Shown in pieces: positions 18,010 to 27,522 of a DNA stretch of 64,000 bases; position 1 is the first letter of the stretch; every line of letters starts with the position of its first letter. This DNA is from Sphingomonas endolithica. Lineage in GTDB: Bacteria; Pseudomonadota; Alphaproteobacteria; Sphingomonadales; Sphingomonadaceae. Position numbers and translations under genes: made by a program. The stretch is taken from contig NZ_CP103057.1 of the NCBI RefSeq assembly GCF_025231525.1, forward strand, positions 2,862,501 through 2,926,500, in the 5' to 3' direction. The notes beneath the pieces are model-generated. The model worked only from the letters and a program-made list of their open reading frames with translations. It did no database searches and had not been told where the DNA came from.

Positions 18010-18528
18010 TTAGTTAAGCGACCAGCGCGCGATCACATCGTGGCGGCGTTCGCCGACGACGCTGTTGATCAACACGATTTCTTCCGCCGTCCATGCGATA
18101 GGCGCAAATGATGATATCGCCTCATGCTCGCCATAGACCAAGGTGAGATGCGGATTGAAGCGCCAGCCGAGGCGCGGCAACAACCCGCGGCGGCGAAGCG
18201 ACTTGTCGAGTTGCGCCTGCAACAGCCCGTAGCGCGTGGAAATCTGCCGCGGCACCAACACGACATGGCTCAGGCTGGCGACCATCTCGTCGAGCACGAT
18301 CTCGAACCGCTGTAGCGGCACGTCCTGCATCGCCGCTTGCGCCGACGCCGCGGCGTCGGCGGGGAAATCCTGTTCGTCCGGAAAGAGCCACGTCGTCAGG
18401 TGCAGCCGATCATCGGCGACGATGTTGCGCGCCTGACCAAAATGATCGCGCAACCGGGCGATTTGCGGCACTACCTCCGCCGAAGGCCGCACCGCGAAGA
18501 ACAGGCGGTGGAACGGCTCCGACGGCAT
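18010..18528 (-). CDS. thpR: RNA 2',3'-cyclic phosphodiesterase (2'-5' RNA ligase family)
   Basis: A 172-residue member of the 2H phosphoesterase superfamily. Both catalytic HxTx motifs are present, HLTT at His43 and HLTL at His127, and the N-terminus RLFFAVRPSAEV is typical of ThpR. In vitro the family hydrolyses RNA 2',3'-cyclic phosphates; the physiological role is uncertain. Its ATG overlaps the prs stop by one base (TGATG), so I choose 18528 as the start and expect coupling to prs. Confidence 0.88.
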   Translation of the reverse strand: MPSEPFHRLFFAVRPSAEVVPQIARLRDHFGQARNIVADDRLHLTTWLFPDEQDFPADAAASAQAAMQDVPLQRFEIVLDEMVASLSHVVLVPRQISTRYGLLQAQLDKSLRRRGLLPRLGWRFNPHLTLVYGEHEAISSFAPIAWTAEEIVLINSVVGERRHDVIARWSLN

Positions 18529-19463
18529 CAGTCGAACAACGAGGACACCGAGCTTTCGTCGGCGATGCGGCGGATCGCCTCTGCCAGCAGTGGTGCGATC
18601 GTCAGGTGACGGATGCTCTTGGCGGCCGCGATCACCTCGTGGCTGCCGATCGAGTCGGTGATCACCAGTTCCTCCAGTGCCGACCCCTCGACTCGCGCCA
18701 CCGCGCCGCCCGAGAGCACGCCGTGCGTGACATAGGCGACGACCCCCGCCGCGCCGGCTTCCTTCAGTGCCGCGGCGGCATTGCACAAGGTGCCGGCCGA
18801 ATCGACGATATCGTCGATCAGGATGCAGAAGCGGCCTTCGACCTCGCCGATGATGTTCATCACCTCGGATTCACCTGCGCGCTCCCGGCGCTTGTCGACG
18901 ATCGCCAGCGGCGCGTTGTTGAGCCGTTTGGCCAGCGCGCGCGCGCGCACCACGCCACCGACGTCAGGCGAGACGACCATCAGGTTGCGGTCGCCGAAAC
19001 GCGTGAGGATGTCCGCCGACATCACCGGCGCGCCGTAGAGGTTGTCGGTCGGGATATCGAAGAAGCCTTGGATCTGGCCGGCGTGAAGATCGACGGAAAG
19101 CACGCGGTCGGCGCCGGCGACGGTGATCATGTTGGCGACGAGCTTGGCCGAGATCGGCGTGCGCGGGCCGGGCTTCCGATCCTGTCGGGCGTAGCCGAAA
19201 TAGGGGATGACGGCGGTGATGCGCTTGGCCGATGCGCGGCGCAGCGCGTCGATCATGATGAGCAATTCCATCAGATTGTCGTTCGCCGGGTAGCCGGTCG
19301 ATTGCAGCACGAACACGTCCTCGCCGCGGACATTCTCCTGGATCTCGACAAAGATTTCTTCGTCCGCGAAACGCCGCACGCTGGCCTTGGTCAGCGGAAT
19401 CTCGAGATAGCGCGACACGTCGCTGGCGAGCGGCAGGTTCGCATTGCCGGTTAGAAGTTTCAT
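18528..19463 (-). CDS. prs: Ribose-phosphate pyrophosphokinase (PRPP synthetase)
   Basis: A 311-residue PRPP synthetase that makes 5-phosphoribosyl 1-pyrophosphate from ribose 5-phosphate and ATP, feeding nucleotide, His and Trp synthesis. Signatures: [64 protein letters not shown], the flexible loop KRR ([11 protein letters not shown]) and the ribose-phosphate loop [16 protein letters not shown]. Full length for the class I enzyme. The downstream thpR start overlaps its stop. Confidence 0.97.
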   Translation of the reverse strand: MKLLTGNANLPLASDVSRYLEIPLTKASVRRFADEEIFVEIQENVRGEDVFVLQSTGYPANDNLMELLIMIDALRRASAKRITAVIPYFGYARQDRKPGPRTPISAKLVANMITVAGADRVLSVDLHAGQIQGFFDIPTDNLYGAPVMSADILTRFGDRNLMVVSPDVGGVVRARALAKRLNNAPLAIVDKRRERAGESEVMNIIGEVEGRFCILIDDIVDSAGTLCNAAAALKEAGAAGVVAYVTHGVLSGGAVARVEGSALEELVITDSIGSHEVIAAAKSIRHLTIAPLLAEAIRRIADESSVSSLFD

Positions 19464-19589
19464 CGCGTACCCGTCCCTCGTTGTGGCCCGCTCCTTAGTC
19501 GCCGCTTGGGGTTCACCGCAAGGCGGTCGGAATCTGGATCACGCAACCTGTCGCCTATCCCGGACGTTCAATTGCCCGAGGAGACGATC

Positions 19590-19745
19590 ATGCCAGACCA
19601 GCCCAACAAACCCGCCGGTGCTTTCGAAGACGATGGCGATGCGCGCCCGGTGAAGGATCAGCAGGCGGTGAAGAACCAGTCTACGGTGAAGCCGGAGGAT
19701 TATCCCGAACCCGCCGGCAGTGAATTGGCACCGCCCAACAAGTGA
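19590..19745 (+). CDS. Small hydrophilic hypothetical protein
   Basis: A 51-residue, very polar protein rich in Pro, Lys, Asp, Glu and Gln (for example GAFEDDGDARPVKDQQAVKN), probably disordered. No family recognised. The ATG at 19590 has a strong GAGGAGA ribosome-binding site 5 nt upstream, the main reason to believe it. It is divergent from prs and convergent with the deacetylase-like gene. Composition resembles small stress-related or disordered sphingomonad proteins, but that is a guess. Confidence 0.6.
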   Translation: MPDQPNKPAGAFEDDGDARPVKDQQAVKNQSTVKPEDYPEPAGSELAPPNK

Positions 19746-19789
19746 AGCGTGGCGTTCAGGTGGGGCGTAGCCGCTAGAGCCACGCCCAC

Positions 19790-20800
19790 CTAGCGCGCGA
19801 ACCCTCCAAGCAAGCTCGCGACATTGGCGCCGAGCGCGGCCACCGCATATCCTCCTTCCATCGCAACGACTGTAGGCAGTCGGCAGGCTGCGATGTCGGC
19901 CGCCAGCACCGCATAATCTTCCGTGGTGAGTTTCAGGTGCGAGATCGGGTCACCTTCCCAGGTGTCCGCGCCGAAGCTCAGCACCAGTAGATCGGCACCG
20001 AAGCGAGTGATCGCTTCCAGCGCTGTCGATTGTGCGCGGCGGAACGCATCGAGCGTAGCACCTTGTGCCAGCGGCAGGTTCAGCGTCGTGCCATGCCCTG
20101 CGCCCTCGCCCATCTCATCGGCATGGCCCCAGTAGAACGGATAATCGGTACGCGGGTCGGCATGCAGGCTGGCGTAGAATACGTCGCCGCGGGTCCAGAA
20201 GATGTCCTGCGTGCCGTTGCCGTGATGATAGTCGATATCGAGGATCGCGACCTTGGCCACGCCCCGGTCGCGTGCGGCCTGCGCGGCGATCGCCGCGGTG
20301 TTGAGGTAGCAATAGCCGCCCAGGTAATCGGCACCCGCGTGATGGCCCGGCGGCCGGCACAGCGCGAAAGCGGCAGGATCGCCGGCCAGTACCGCATCCA
20401 GCGCCGAGAGCACGCTTTGCGCGCTCCAATAGGTCGTGTCCCACGTCTCGGCGGTTATTGGCGTGGAGGCATCCAGGCTGTAGCGCCCGGCCAACGCGTC
20501 GATCCGATCGAGGTTCAGCGGCCGCCGGCCGACGATCGGCCAGACATAGCCCATCACGTCACCCGATCGCCCTGCGGCCGCCCAGCGTGCAGGTGCGGTC
20601 TTGAGGAAGTCGATATAGCCGGCATCGTGCACCGCCAGGATCGGCGCCTCGCCATGATCCTGCGGCGCTTCCATGGGCGGCAGCGCGGCGAGGATTGCCG
20701 CGACCCGCGCGGGCGTCTCGACATGATCCACGAACGCGCCATTGTGCAGCTCCTTGGCCGGCGCATGCGCCAGCTGGCGGGAATCGAAGAACATCCGCAT
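19790..20800 (-). CDS. Histone deacetylase family protein
   Basis: A 336-residue arginase/deacetylase-fold protein similar to bacterial acetylpolyamine amidohydrolases. Catalytic features are intact: His153-His154 (RPPGHHAG), zinc ligands Asp190 and His192 (DIDYHHGNGTQD), Asp279 (SFGADTWEGDP) and Tyr318 (EGGYA). It is expected to remove acetyl groups from small molecules such as acetylpolyamines or from lysines; there is no evidence for a histone-like target. The start at 20800 overlaps the nhaA stop (TGATG), making it the last gene of lysK-nhaA-deacetylase. Confidence 0.92.
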   Translation of the reverse strand: MRMFFDSRQLAHAPAKELHNGAFVDHVETPARVAAILAALPPMEAPQDHGEAPILAVHDAGYIDFLKTAPARWAAAGRSGDVMGYVWPIVGRRPLNLDRIDALAGRYSLDASTPITAETWDTTYWSAQSVLSALDAVLAGDPAAFALCRPPGHHAGADYLGGYCYLNTAAIAAQAARDRGVAKVAILDIDYHHGNGTQDIFWTRGDVFYASLHADPRTDYPFYWGHADEMGEGAGHGTTLNLPLAQGATLDAFRRAQSTALEAITRFGADLLVLSFGADTWEGDPISHLKLTTEDYAVLAADIAACRLPTVVAMEGGYAVAALGANVASLLGGFAR

Positions 20801-21993
20801 CACTTGCTCCTCCGCTGCGGCGCGAACCGCAGCACCAGATACCCGGCGAACGCGGACAGCACCGAGCCCGCGAGCACGCCGATCTTGACCGAATCCAGCA
20901 TCGCCGCATCTCCCGGAAACGCCAGCCCGCCAATGAACAGGCTCATCGTGAAGCCGATCCCGGCCAGCAATGCGACGCCGTAGATCTGCAACCAGCTGGC
21001 GCCAGCGGGCTTCGGGGCGATCTTCAACCGCACGGCAAGCGCAACGCCGCCGAAGATGCCCGCCTGCTTGCCGAGGAACAGCCCCGCCGCCACCGCAATC
21101 GCCAGCATCGACAGGTCGGTGGCGGAGCCAGCCGCCGCCTGGCCGCCCCCGGTCAGCGCCACGCCGGCATTGGCGAAGCCGAACAAAGGCACGATGGCGA
21201 ACGCCACCCACGGGCTCAGCGCATGTTCCAGCCGGTGCAGCGGCGAGTCCTCAGTACGGCCGATCGGGATGAACGCGGCGGCCAGCACGCCGGCAACGGT
21301 CGCGTGTACGCCCGACAGCAGCACCAGCCACCACAGCAAGGCAGCCGCGACCAGATATGGCGCCAGGCTGTGCACCCGCTTGTTCATCGCCGCCATGATC
21401 GCCAGCACCCCTGACGCCGCGGCCAGCGCGCCGATATCGAGCCCGTGACTATAGGCGACGGCGATGATCGCCACCGCGCCCATGTCGTCGACGATCGCCA
21501 CCGTTGTCAGGAACAGCTTGAGCGCCGCCGGCACGCGCGATCGCAGCAGCGCCATCACGCCGACGGCAAAGGCGATGTCGGTCGCCGCCGGGATCGCCCA
21601 GCCGCGCAGCGCCGCAGGATCGCCGCCGGTCGCGGCAAGATAGACGAGTGCCGGCACGATCATGCCCGCCGCCGCGGCGATCACCGGCAGCCGCCGTCCA
21701 GCGGGATCGGCCAATTCGCCCTGCACCAGCTCGCGCTTGATCTCGAGCCCGACGAGCAGGAAGAACAGCGCCATCAGCGCATCGTTGATCCACAGATGCA
21801 CCGTCATCGGCCCGATCGCGGGCGCCAGCACAGGCCCGGTCCGCGCCTCCAGCAGGTGCATATACCCGTCGGCCAGCGGCGAGTTGGCCGCGATCAGCGC
21901 GCAGGCAGCGGCGGCGATCAGCACGATACCGCCCGCCGCCTCGTCGCGCAGGAACGCGCGCAGTGCGCTTGCCGTGCGGCTTCGCTCAGCCAC
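20800..21993 (-). CDS. nhaA: Na+/H+ antiporter NhaA
   Basis: A 397-residue NhaA-type antiporter that expels Na+ in exchange for about two H+ at alkaline pH. Twelve membrane segments are expected. The sequence shows the ion-binding twin aspartates in TTVAIVDDMGAVAII, the TM4 motif ATDIAFAVGVMALL, the LFFLLVGLEIKREL loop and the GKQAGIFGG and GIGFTMSLFIGGLAF helices. It overlaps the end of lysK by 8 bp and its own stop overlaps the deacetylase start. Confidence 0.96.
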   Translation of the reverse strand: MAERSRTASALRAFLRDEAAGGIVLIAAAACALIAANSPLADGYMHLLEARTGPVLAPAIGPMTVHLWINDALMALFFLLVGLEIKRELVQGELADPAGRRLPVIAAAAGMIVPALVYLAATGGDPAALRGWAIPAATDIAFAVGVMALLRSRVPAALKLFLTTVAIVDDMGAVAIIAVAYSHGLDIGALAAASGVLAIMAAMNKRVHSLAPYLVAAALLWWLVLLSGVHATVAGVLAAAFIPIGRTEDSPLHRLEHALSPWVAFAIVPLFGFANAGVALTGGGQAAAGSATDLSMLAIAVAAGLFLGKQAGIFGGVALAVRLKIAPKPAGASWLQIYGVALLAGIGFTMSLFIGGLAFPGDAAMLDSVKIGVLAGSVLSAFAGYLVLRFAPQRRSK

Positions 21994-23575
21994 TCGCGGC
22001 GAGGGCCTGGGCGATCAACTTGCGGCTATTGTCGATGCCGTACAGCGCGATGAAGCTGCCCATGCGCGGTCCCTGCTCGGCGCCCAGCAACGTCTCGTAC
22101 AGCGCCTTGAACCAGTCGCGGAGATTGTCGAACCCGCCCGCGTCGCCGAACTGGCTCTTGCCGATCTCGTAAACGATGTTCTGGATGTCCTCTGCGCTCG
22201 TGCCGGCGGGCAAGGCGGCAAGCTCGCTGTCGAGCCGCTCCAGCGCCGCCACCTCCACGCCTTCCGGCGCGCGGCGCTTGAGCATCGGCGTGACGAAATC
22301 GCGCCCATAAGCCAGCGCGCGGTCGATCAAGCGGTCGAGCTCGGGATATTTGTCCGGCGTGGCATCGGCGACGTAATTGCCGAGATAGCCCCATACCTGC
22401 GCCTTGCTGGCATCGCCCATCACGCTGACCAGGTTGAGCAGCAGCCCGAACGTCACCGGCATCTCGCCCGCCGGCAGCTTGCCGTCATGGATATGATGCA
22501 CCGGGTTGCCGAGCCGCTCCTTCGGTTCCTGCGCTGCATAATTGCCGCGGAATTGCCAATATTCGTCCACCGCGCGCGGGATCACGCCCATGTGCAGCGA
22601 CTTGGCCTTTTTCGGCTCGCGGTAGGCGTAGAACGCGACCGATTCCTCGGGCGCATAGGTCAGCCATTGCTCCAGGCTGATGCCATTGCCCTTCGACTTG
22701 GAAATCTTCTCGCCGCGCTCGTCGAGGAACAGTTCGTAGATCAATCCCTCCGGTTTGCGGCCGCCCAGGATCTGCGCGATCCGCCCGCCGAGCTGCGCCG
22801 AGTCGATCAGGTCCTTGCCGTGCATCTCGTAATCGACGCCCAGCGCCGCCCAGCGCATGCCCCAATCGGGCTTCCACTGCAGCTTGGCCAAGCCGCCCAG
22901 GATCGATTGTTCGATCCGCTCTCCCCCGTCGACGAAGGCGATCAGTCCCGCCTCGGCATTGACGACCTCGACCGGCACCTGCAGCACGATGCCCGATTTC
23001 GGGCTGATCGGCAGCACCGGCGAATAGGTCGCCTGCCGCTCGCCGCGCAGCGATGGCAGCATGACGGCCATGATGTCGTCATAGCGGCGCAGCACCTCGC
23101 GCAATTTCTCGTCGAACGTGCCGCTGGCATAATAATCGGTCGACGAGGCGAATTCGTAGTCGAAGCCATATTGGTCGAGGAACGCGCGCAACGTCGCATT
23201 GTTGTGTGCAGCGAAGCTCTCGTGGGTGCCGAACGGATCGGGCACGCGGCTGAGCGGCTTGCCGAGATGCTCGGCCAGCATCTCGCGGTTCGGCACATTG
23301 TCCGGTACCTTGCGCAGCCCGTCCATGTCGTCGCTGAACGCGATCAGGCGCGTCGGCTGGTCGGACAGGGTGTGGAAGGCATTGCGCACCATCGTCGTGC
23401 GCAGCACTTCGTTGAACGTGCCGATATGCGGCAGGCCCGATGGGCCATAGCCGGTTTCGAACAGCACGGGTTTGTCGCCCGCTTTGCCGTCCGGATAGCG
23501 TTTGAGCAGCTTGCGCGCCTCTTCATATGGCCAGGCTTTTGACTCGAGGGCGAAGCTGCGAAGGTCGGTCGTCAT
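21986..23575 (-). CDS. lysK: Lysine--tRNA ligase, class I
   Basis: A 529-residue class I LysRS, structurally unrelated to the class II LysS/LysU of most bacteria but standard in alphaproteobacteria, spirochaetes and archaea. The Rossmann signatures are GYGPSGLPHIGT (PHIG at 49-52) and EKISKSKG (290-295). DPFGTHESFAAHNN and PVLPISPKSGIVLQVPVEV are also typical. It has an alpha-helical anticodon-binding C-terminus. It is the first gene of the lysK-nhaA-deacetylase group and overlaps nhaA by 8 bp. Confidence 0.97.
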   Translation of the reverse strand: MTTDLRSFALESKAWPYEEARKLLKRYPDGKAGDKPVLFETGYGPSGLPHIGTFNEVLRTTMVRNAFHTLSDQPTRLIAFSDDMDGLRKVPDNVPNREMLAEHLGKPLSRVPDPFGTHESFAAHNNATLRAFLDQYGFDYEFASSTDYYASGTFDEKLREVLRRYDDIMAVMLPSLRGERQATYSPVLPISPKSGIVLQVPVEVVNAEAGLIAFVDGGERIEQSILGGLAKLQWKPDWGMRWAALGVDYEMHGKDLIDSAQLGGRIAQILGGRKPEGLIYELFLDERGEKISKSKGNGISLEQWLTYAPEESVAFYAYREPKKAKSLHMGVIPRAVDEYWQFRGNYAAQEPKERLGNPVHHIHDGKLPAGEMPVTFGLLLNLVSVMGDASKAQVWGYLGNYVADATPDKYPELDRLIDRALAYGRDFVTPMLKRRAPEGVEVAALERLDSELAALPAGTSAEDIQNIVYEIGKSQFGDAGGFDNLRDWFKALYETLLGAEQGPRMGSFIALYGIDNSRKLIAQALAASG

Positions 23576-23707
23576 GCCGCGTTCCTAACGACACGTGCGC
23601 TTTTCGTCACCCCGGCTCGCTAAGATCGCCATTGAGCGCCTGCATTGCTGGTGACGGCACGTTGCTGGTTCGATAGCATCAATCGATTGGCGACGGGGAG
23701 CAGGCGG

Positions 23708-24076
23708 ATGGCAGTGAAGCTGTGGTGGTGCGCTGCGATGACCATGACGCTGCTGACTGGCCCGGCCCCGGCGCGTGCTGCCGCCGAACGGCGCTGCGGC
23801 TGGCTCGACAACGTCACGCCGGGTAATTTCGAGCTCGTCGATCGGGACGGTCGGTGGACGATCGCGCAGCAGGGCGGGTACGAAGCACCCGGCTTCGATC
23901 GGCTGCCGGACATGTCGAGCAAAGGAGGCGTCGCGACCAATGGGCCTCATGGCTATAGCTGCGCCTGCATCACCGCGCGGACGGACGCCAAGAGCCGGCG
24001 GGTGATCGATCTGGTCTCGGGCCAGCCCAGGTCACTGCGCCAGTGCCGCAACGATCGCACGCTGCCGAAACGCTGA
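23708..24076 (+). CDS. DUF4087 domain-containing protein
   Basis: A 122-residue secreted protein. An N-terminal signal peptide (WWCAAMTMTLLTGPAPARAAA) precedes a DUF4087-like domain with RRCGWLDNVTPGNFELVDRDG, WTIAQQGGYEAPG and NGPHGYSCACI; the conserved cysteines probably form disulphides in the periplasm. Function of the family is unknown. The ATG at 23708 starts the signal peptide; the open frame upstream is not signal-like. It is divergent from lysK and lies 57 bp before the helicase gene. Confidence 0.75.
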   Translation: MAVKLWWCAAMTMTLLTGPAPARAAAERRCGWLDNVTPGNFELVDRDGRWTIAQQGGYEAPGFDRLPDMSSKGGVATNGPHGYSCACITARTDAKSRRVIDLVSGQPRSLRQCRNDRTLPKR

Positions 24077-24133
24077 AGACAGGGCCGCAGCCACCCTGGA
24101 CCAGGTTGCCATTCTGTTCCGATAGCGTATCTC

Positions 24134-26851
24134 GTGCCCATGCTTCGCTATCCTGCCCTCCACGCCAGCCATAGCGGCATCTGGATCGCGAGCGAGGATG
24201 GCACGCGACCGATCGGCCGGGGCGAGGCGATCCGCATCGCTGCCGATACGCCGGTGATCGTGCTCAATGCACCACTGGTCGGGCAGCGGCTGGGCTATGG
24301 CGATCTGTCGGGGCTCGACGTGCTGGAACTGTTCGCCTTCATGTGCCCGGCGCGGTTCATGGTGCCGACGCCGCGCGGGCTGGCGCGCGTTACCGGGCTC
24401 GATGCGCCGGCGCGCGACGAGGATGTCGCCGCCTTTCTGCTCGCCGCCGCGCAGGCGCTGCTCGATCTGCCCAAGGGGGACTGGCCGGAAAAGGAAGGCG
24501 CCTGGACCTCGGCGCAATCCTTGTTCCGCATGCGCTGGCCCTGGGCGCCATTGGTCGGTGACCATCTGACCAAGCCGGCCGAGGCCGAGCGCTGGCTATT
24601 TTCGAAGCTGCCCGAATGGTCGGAAGGCGCGCCGCGCCCGGCGCCGCGCACGATCACGCTGGATGGTGCCGAAACGCAGGACCGGCTCGCGCTCTTGACC
24701 GGCAGCACCGCGGAACAGCGTCCTGGCCAGCGCGCCTTCGCTCAGGCGGCAATGGACGCGTTTTCCCCACGCATGGTGCGCGAATCGCCTAATATGGTGT
24801 TGGCCGAGGCGGGCACCGGGATCGGCAAGACCCTGGGCTATCTCGCCCCGGCGTCGCTGTGGGCGGAAAAGGCCGGTGGCGCGGTGTGGGTGTCGACCTT
24901 CACCAAGGCGTTGCAGCGGCAATTGGGGCAGGAAAGCGCGCGCGTGTTCCCCGATGCGGCGATCCGCAAGCAGAAGGTGGTGACGCGCAAAGGCCGCGAA
25001 AATTACCTGTGCCTGCTCAATCTGGAGGATGCGCTGCAGGGCGGCTTTGCCGGTCGCGCGGCGATCCTCGCGCAATTGGTGGCGCGCTGGGCGGCGTACA
25101 GCGCGGACGGCGACATGGTCGGTGGCGATCTGCCGGGCTGGCTGCCCACCCTGTTCCGGCGCAACGGTTCTACCGCGCTGACCGATCGGCGGGGCGAATG
25201 CGTCTATGCCGGCTGCCCGCATTACCGCAAATGCTTCATCGAGCGCGCGGCGCGCGCGAGCAGCGAGGCGGATATCGTCATCGCCAACCATGCCCTGGTG
25301 ATGGTCAATGCCGCGCGCGGCCGCGAGCTGACCACGCGGCCGACCCGCTACGTGTTCGACGAGGGCCATCACCTGTTCGACGCGGCCGATTCCATGTTCT
25401 CCACCGCGCTGACCGGCCAGGAGACGATCGAGATCCGGCGCTGGATCCTCGGGCCCGAGTCGGGCGGGCGGGGGCGGCGGCGTGGCCTGCAGGCGCGCCT
25501 CTCCGACGTGGCGAGCTATGACGAGGGTGGCGCGCGGGCGATCTCGGAGGCGGTGCTGGCGGCAGGCGCGCTGGCCAGCGACGGTTGGCTGCAGCGTGTC
25601 GGCGAGGGCGCACCGTTCGGACCGATCGAGACGTTGCTCGCCGCGGTGCGCGGGCTGGCTTATGCCCGGGCCGAGGCGAATGGCGATGCCGGCTATGGCT
25701 TGGAGACCGAACTCGCCGAGCCCGATGCCGCCCTGGTCGAAGCCGCCGGCCCAGCGGCGCACGCGCTCGACGCGCTGGTCCGCCCGCTCGTTGCGCTTGG
25801 CCGCCGCCTGGAAGCAGTGCTGGCCGAAGCGCCCGACTGGATGGATGGCCCCGCCCGCGCCCGCATCGAAGGCGCGATTGCCTCGATCGGCTGGCGCGCC
25901 GAGACGGTCGCTGCATGGCTGTCGCTGCTCGCGCGCGTCGGCGGGCCGGCGTCGCCCGACTTTGTCGATTGGCTCGCGGTCGACCGGGCCGAGGGGCGCG
26001 AATATGATATCGGATTGCACCGTCATTGGCTCGATCCGTCCAAGCCTTTCGCCGAGACCGTGCTCAAGCCGGCGCATGGGGCGCTCGTCACCTCGGCGAC
26101 CTTGCGCGGCGGCGGGGCCGACCCGGACGAGGGTTGGCAAGTGGCGGAGGCGCGCACCGGTGCGTCGCACTTGCTGCGCGGCGCCAGCCGCTTCGAGGCG
26201 CCGAGCCCGTTCGATTATGCCACACAGGCCGAGGTGCTGATCGTCACCGACGTCAAGCGCGGCGACATGGGCGCGCTGGCCAACGCTTATGCGAGACTGG
26301 GGTGCGCGAGCCATGGCGGCATGCTCGGCCTGTTCACCGCGATCCGGCGGCTGCGCGGCGTGCATGCGCGCATCGCCGACCGCATGGCGCGCGATGGCCT
26401 GCCGCTCTACGCGCAGCATGTCGATCCGATCGACACGGGCACGCTGATCGATATCTTCCGCGACGATGCGAGTGCCTCTTTGCTCGGTACCGATGCGCTG
26501 CGCGACGGCGTCGATGTGCCGGGCGATTCGCTGCGTATGGTGGTGATGGAAGGCGTGCCCTGGCCCAAACCCACGGTACTGCATGCCGCGCGGCGACTGG
26601 CGAGTGGTGGCAGCGCCTATGACGACCGCATCGTGCGTGCGCGGCTGGCACAGGCATTCGGCCGTCTCATCAGGCGCGCGGATGACCGCGGCATGTTCGT
26701 CTTGCTCTCCTCGGCCATGCCGTCGCGGCTGCTGACCGCCTTTCCGCCGGGCGTGCGCGTCGAGCGCGTGACGCTGGACGAGGCGGTATGGCGCGCATCG
26801 CGTCTTCCTTCCGTCACGCGGCTGGTGCAAGAGACCCGCCTGGACGCCTGA
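24134..26851 (+). CDS. ATP-dependent DNA helicase, DinG/XPD family
   Basis: A 905-residue superfamily 2 helicase. An N-terminal ~190-residue family-specific region precedes the core: Walker A AEAGTGIGKTLGY, a probable 4Fe-4S cluster from ENYLCLL plus CVYAGCPHYRKC, the DEAH-like box VFDEGHH, and C-terminal motifs GTDALRDGVDVPGDSLRMVV and AQAFGRLIRRADDRG. DinG proteins unwind DNA with 5'-3' polarity and can resolve R-loops. The start is a GTG at 24134, with an ATG two codons on at 24140 as an alternative. It is 10 bp from sixA. Confidence 0.92.
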   Translation: MPMLRYPALHASHSGIWIASEDGTRPIGRGEAIRIAADTPVIVLNAPLVGQRLGYGDLSGLDVLELFAFMCPARFMVPTPRGLARVTGLDAPARDEDVAAFLLAAAQALLDLPKGDWPEKEGAWTSAQSLFRMRWPWAPLVGDHLTKPAEAERWLFSKLPEWSEGAPRPAPRTITLDGAETQDRLALLTGSTAEQRPGQRAFAQAAMDAFSPRMVRESPNMVLAEAGTGIGKTLGYLAPASLWAEKAGGAVWVSTFTKALQRQLGQESARVFPDAAIRKQKVVTRKGRENYLCLLNLEDALQGGFAGRAAILAQLVARWAAYSADGDMVGGDLPGWLPTLFRRNGSTALTDRRGECVYAGCPHYRKCFIERAARASSEADIVIANHALVMVNAARGRELTTRPTRYVFDEGHHLFDAADSMFSTALTGQETIEIRRWILGPESGGRGRRRGLQARLSDVASYDEGGARAISEAVLAAGALASDGWLQRVGEGAPFGPIETLLAAVRGLAYARAEANGDAGYGLETELAEPDAALVEAAGPAAHALDALVRPLVALGRRLEAVLAEAPDWMDGPARARIEGAIASIGWRAETVAAWLSLLARVGGPASPDFVDWLAVDRAEGREYDIGLHRHWLDPSKPFAETVLKPAHGALVTSATLRGGGADPDEGWQVAEARTGASHLLRGASRFEAPSPFDYATQAEVLIVTDVKRGDMGALANAYARLGCASHGGMLGLFTAIRRLRGVHARIADRMARDGLPLYAQHVDPIDTGTLIDIFRDDASASLLGTDALRDGVDVPGDSLRMVVMEGVPWPKPTVLHAARRLASGGSAYDDRIVRARLAQAFGRLIRRADDRGMFVLLSSAMPSRLLTAFPPGVRVERVTLDEAVWRASRLPSVTRLVQETRLDA

Positions 26852-26861
26852 CGGAGAGCCC

Positions 26862-27401
26862 ATGAAGACGTTGACTTTGCTCCGCCACGCCAAATCGGGC
26901 TGGGACGACAAGGTCGCGCGCGACGTCGATCGCCCGCTCAACGGCAAGGGCATGCGCGCCGCTGCGACCGTCGGCCGGCATTGGCGCAGCCTCGGGCTGC
27001 ACTTCGACCATGTCGTCGCGTCCCCGGCCAAGCGCGTGCAGGAGACGATCGCCCACCTCGAATCCGGCTATGGCACGCAATTGGCGCCGGTCGAGGACCG
27101 CCGCATCTATCTCGCCTCCGCCGTCACATTGCTCGATGTGATCCACGATCTGCCCGATAGCGCCGCGGGCGTGTTGCTGGTCGGGCACAATCCGGGGCTG
27201 GAGGATCTCGTGCTGCTGCTCGTTCCGGGCGGCGAGACCGACGACCTGCGCGATACGGTAGAGAAGAAATTCCCCACCGCCAGCACGGCCGAGATGACAA
27301 TTGAGGGCAGCTGGGCACAAGTCGCGGCAAACGCCGCAACGCTGACGCGCTTCATCCGTCCGCGCGACCTCGATCCGGCGCTGGGGCCGGACGAGGACTG
27401 A
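26862..27401 (+). CDS. SixA-type phosphohistidine phosphatase family protein
   Basis: A 179-residue histidine phosphatase superfamily member. The catalytic RHG-like motif is LLRHAKSGWDD with His9 as nucleophile, and the second catalytic His is in VGHNPGLEDL. Residues VVASPAKRVQET match the conserved Arg region. SixA homologues dephosphorylate phosphohistidine on HPt or PTS proteins, but many bacterial members are not characterised. The ATG follows GGAGAGCCC, 10 bp after the helicase stop, so it is probably co-transcribed. Confidence 0.88.
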   Translation: MKTLTLLRHAKSGWDDKVARDVDRPLNGKGMRAAATVGRHWRSLGLHFDHVVASPAKRVQETIAHLESGYGTQLAPVEDRRIYLASAVTLLDVIHDLPDSAAGVLLVGHNPGLEDLVLLLVPGGETDDLRDTVEKKFPTASTAEMTIEGSWAQVAANAATLTRFIRPRDLDPALGPDED

Positions 27402-27419
27402 AAATCCCGCCCGGACTGC

Positions 27420-27518
27420 TCCCCGGCGAAGGCCGGGGCCCAGCAAGGGGCAGAGGTAACGAAGCGCAGCACCAGCCACCTGCCGTCCGACGACTGGACC
27501 CCGGCCTCCGCCGGGGAA
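27420..27518. repeat. Dispersed palindrome, family C (copy 1)
   Basis: An imperfect palindrome: TCCCCGGCGAAGGCCGGGG at the left, CCCCGGCCTCCGCCGGGGA at the right, with a variable centre. Related copies occur at 32061-32140, 49289-49388 and 53892-53995. It fills the gap between the convergent sixA and DUF177 genes. Confidence 0.75.
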
Positions 27519-27522
27519 CAGT

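Noticed and set aside
21662..23542. A 626-residue open frame on the plus strand
   Set aside because: Antisense to nhaA/lysK, composition typical of a shadow frame (HHDEAR and similar), no domain.
24596..27031. An 811-residue open frame on the minus strand
   Set aside because: Antisense to the DinG-type helicase with Arg/Gly/Ala/His-rich low-complexity sequence; a high-GC mirror frame without family features.
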